NCBI GenBank assembly: GCA_021819535.1
Contig: JAKAQU010000048.1
Span: 1 to 11,888, forward strand
DNA length: 11,888 nucleotides
From: Pseudomonadota bacterium
GTDB lineage: Bacteria > Pseudomonadota > Alphaproteobacteria > Acetobacterales > Acetobacteraceae
Direction of reading: 5' to 3'
Below, one piece after another: positions 8,453 through 11,888 of the stretch (position 1 is its first letter; every line of letters begins with the position of its first letter). The notes beneath the pieces were generated by a model, which saw only the letters and a program-made list of their open reading frames with translations, was not told the origin of the DNA and ran no database searches. A program made the translations under genes and the position numbers.

Positions 8453-8571
8453 TGCGGTGTGAACGCGGTCTTAAACAAATGCGGCTATGAGTGGGCCGGG
8501 AGGGCGCTGGCTTCCGTCGGCTTCCTTCCCCTGGCGCCGCGGTTGGGTGTCGGCATTTGTGTGGAGTGGGC
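8453..8571. other. tolC-popZ intergenic leader with an 8-bp inverted repeat
   Basis: This 119-nt non-coding gap contains a perfect inverted repeat, ACAAATGC at 8475-8482 and GCATTTGT at 8553-8560. Its right arm ends two bases before the popZ ribosome site GGAG (8563-8566). A purine-rich block (around 8499-8506) and a pyrimidine-rich block (around 8522-8530) inside the interval can also pair imperfectly. No convincing -35/-10 pair or T-tailed terminator was seen. The structure could influence popZ translation if the leader is transcribed, but this is only suggestive. Confidence 0.3.
8563..8566 (+). promoter_or_regulatory. popZ ribosome binding site
   Basis: GGAG lies 5 nt before the ATG at 8572 and supports that codon. 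The earlier in-frame GTG at 8491 would add 27 residues with no family-like sequence. Confidence 0.5.
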
Positions 8572-9123
8572 ATGAGCAACGAGACGCCGAAAGAGGGGGC
8601 GGCTGGCGATCCCTCCATGGAGGAAATCCTCTCCTCGATCCGCCGCATTCTGAGTGAGGACGAGGCGCAGGCGGCCGCGACGACCTCCGGCGATGACGTG
8701 CTCGTGCTCGATCCCGAGATGATGGTCAAGGGCGAGGTGCCGCAAGCGGGCGAGGCGACGCCGGCTTCCGCCACCGCCATGCCCGAAGCCCCAGAGCCAG
8801 AGCCAGAGCCGGAGCCTTTGCCCGCGCCGGAGCGGCCTCGCCCGGAGGTCGCGGCGGAGGCGGTCGCGTCCGTGCCGGAGGAATTGCCCCTCCTCGCCCC
8901 CGATACCGCGGACAGTGCTGCCGCCTCCATCGTTGGCTTGGTGCGCACGCTGGCCGCCGATCGTCTGACGCCGGTGCATCGCGCCGGGCCGACGATCGAG
9001 GATCTGGTGCGCGAGGAGATTCGCCCATTGCTCAAGGCCTGGCTCGATGTGCATCTGCCCGGCCTCGTCGAGCGTCTGGTGCGCCAAGAAATCGAACGCG
9101 TGGTCAACCGCGCCATGCCCTGA
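8572..9123 (+). CDS. popZ: PopZ-like polar organising protein (DUF2497)
   Basis: This 183-residue protein has the architecture of PopZ, the alphaproteobacterial pole-organising scaffold. In Caulobacter PopZ self-assembles at cell poles, anchors the ParB-bound chromosome origin and recruits signalling proteins. The conserved N-terminal partner-binding helix is visible at residues 15-31 (SMEEILSSIRRILSEDE). A disordered acidic, proline-rich linker follows (about 32-140), including a (PE)n run encoded by three identical CCAGAG units. The conserved C-terminal oligomerisation region at 141-183 begins TIEDLVREEIRPLLKAWLD and continues LPGLVERLVRQEIERVV. Length is typical of the family. ATG 8572 is chosen because it begins just before the conserved helix and has GGAG upstream. 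Placement between tolC and valS matches the usual alphaproteobacterial order. The family call is strong; the polar function is inferred from homologues. Confidence 0.9.
   Translation: MSNETPKEGAAGDPSMEEILSSIRRILSEDEAQAAATTSGDDVLVLDPEMMVKGEVPQAGEATPASATAMPEAPEPEPEPEPLPAPERPRPEVAAEAVASVPEELPLLAPDTADSAAASIVGLVRTLAADRLTPVHRAGPTIEDLVREEIRPLLKAWLDVHLPGLVERLVRQEIERVVNRAMP
8791..8814 (+). repeat. In-frame hexanucleotide repeat in popZ linker
   Basis: Three perfect CCAGAG units (8791-8808) are followed by one CCGGAG variant (8809-8814), encoding alternating Pro-Glu. The unit length preserves the frame, so copy-number slippage would lengthen or shorten the disordered linker without breaking the protein. 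Confidence 0.7.
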
Positions 9124-9128
9124 TCCCG

Positions 9129-9268
9129 GCAGGAAGAAAAACCTCTTCTTTTTCTGAAGAAAAAGAAGCAAAAAGACTTTTGTCCCGGTGCCACGGCGCC
9201 GCTGGCACTGCCCAACGCATAAAAGTTTTTTGGTTCTTTTTTTCAAAAAAGAACAAACCCTTTCCTGC
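9129..9268. repeat. 140-bp composite palindromic intergenic element
   Basis: The element is bounded by GCAGGAA (9129-9135) and its exact inverse TTCCTGC (9262-9268). The left unit holds a perfect 11-bp hairpin (9145-9168, arms CTTCTTTTTCT and AGAAAAAGAAG). The right unit holds a perfect 10-bp hairpin (9233-9254, arms GTTCTTTTTT and AAAAAAGAAC). Inside each hairpin a related block repeats in inverted orientation: CAAAAAGACTTTT at 9169-9181 and the inverse of CAAAAAACTTTT at 9220-9232. The centre carries a GC-rich hairpin, GTGCCA (9188-9193) and TGGCAC (9203-9208). The two halves are thus diverged inverted copies of one unit, an arrangement like REP/BIME or MITE elements. It fills the popZ-valS gap, is far more A/T-rich than its surroundings, and could act as a transcription terminator or mRNA-stability element. 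I recall similar A/T-rich palindromes between genes of Acetobacteraceae, but cannot verify that here. Confidence 0.75.
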
Positions 9269-9280
9269 TCTGGACGCATC

Positions 9281-11888
<2,608 letters not shown>

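Noticed and set aside
9145..9168. Left hairpin as a simple popZ terminator
   Set aside because: The stem is A/T-only apart from a few pairs and lacks a following U-run on the plus strand (CAAAAAG follows). It may stop transcription weakly, but the larger composite repeat explains it better.
9124..9280. A/T-rich popZ-valS gap as an insertion sequence or a small Lys/Phe-rich protein gene
   Set aside because: There is no transposase coding capacity. Short frames rich in Lys and Phe across it are by-products of the poly-A/poly-T hairpins.

Overview
The window looks like a GC-rich alphaproteobacterial chromosome. The evidence is strong G/C preference at third codon positions, the full dusB-ntrB-ntrC-ntrY-ntrX regulatory block, and a tolC-popZ-valS block with a DUF2497/PopZ protein, which is a lineage-restricted family. 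The protein style and the A/T-rich palindromic intergenic element before valS would fit Rhodospirillales or Acetobacteraceae. That finer placement is inference, not proof.

Layout, all genes on the + strand. Positions 1-474 hold the 3' half of dusB (tRNA dihydrouridine synthase, nifR3 type). Positions 474-6758 hold two complete two-component pairs: ntrB (soluble PAS histidine kinase), ntrC (sigma-54 activator with an intact GAFTGA loop), ntrY (membrane histidine kinase) and ntrX (AAA+ response regulator lacking GAFTGA). The junctions are very tight: TGATG between dusB and ntrB, ATGA between ntrB and ntrC, 16 nt between ntrC and ntrY that contain an overlapping 8-codon mini-ORF, and 9 nt between ntrY and ntrX. 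This implies one co-transcribed, translationally coupled operon whose promoter lies upstream of the window.

After a 125-nt gap with a plausible but weak promoter, positions 6884-8452 encode a TolC-family outer-membrane channel. Positions 8572-9123 encode a PopZ-like polar organising protein, and positions 9281-11888 encode valyl-tRNA synthetase, which runs off the right edge and lacks only its extreme C-terminus. Between popZ and valS lies the most distinctive non-coding feature, a 140-bp composite palindrome at 9129-9268. It consists of two inverted copies of an A/T-rich hairpin unit around a GC-rich central hairpin.

Functionally, the left part senses nitrogen status (NtrB/NtrC) and membrane or redox-linked signals (NtrY/NtrX). 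The right part is housekeeping: envelope export, cell-pole organisation and translation. No tRNA, rRNA, CRISPR array, transposase or prophage gene was seen. No gap between genes exceeds 300 bases. I found no convincing undescribed multi-gene system; the region is largely conserved core genome. The points worth a second look are the composite palindrome, the mini-ORF bridging ntrC and ntrY, and a locally odd codon patch in valS.
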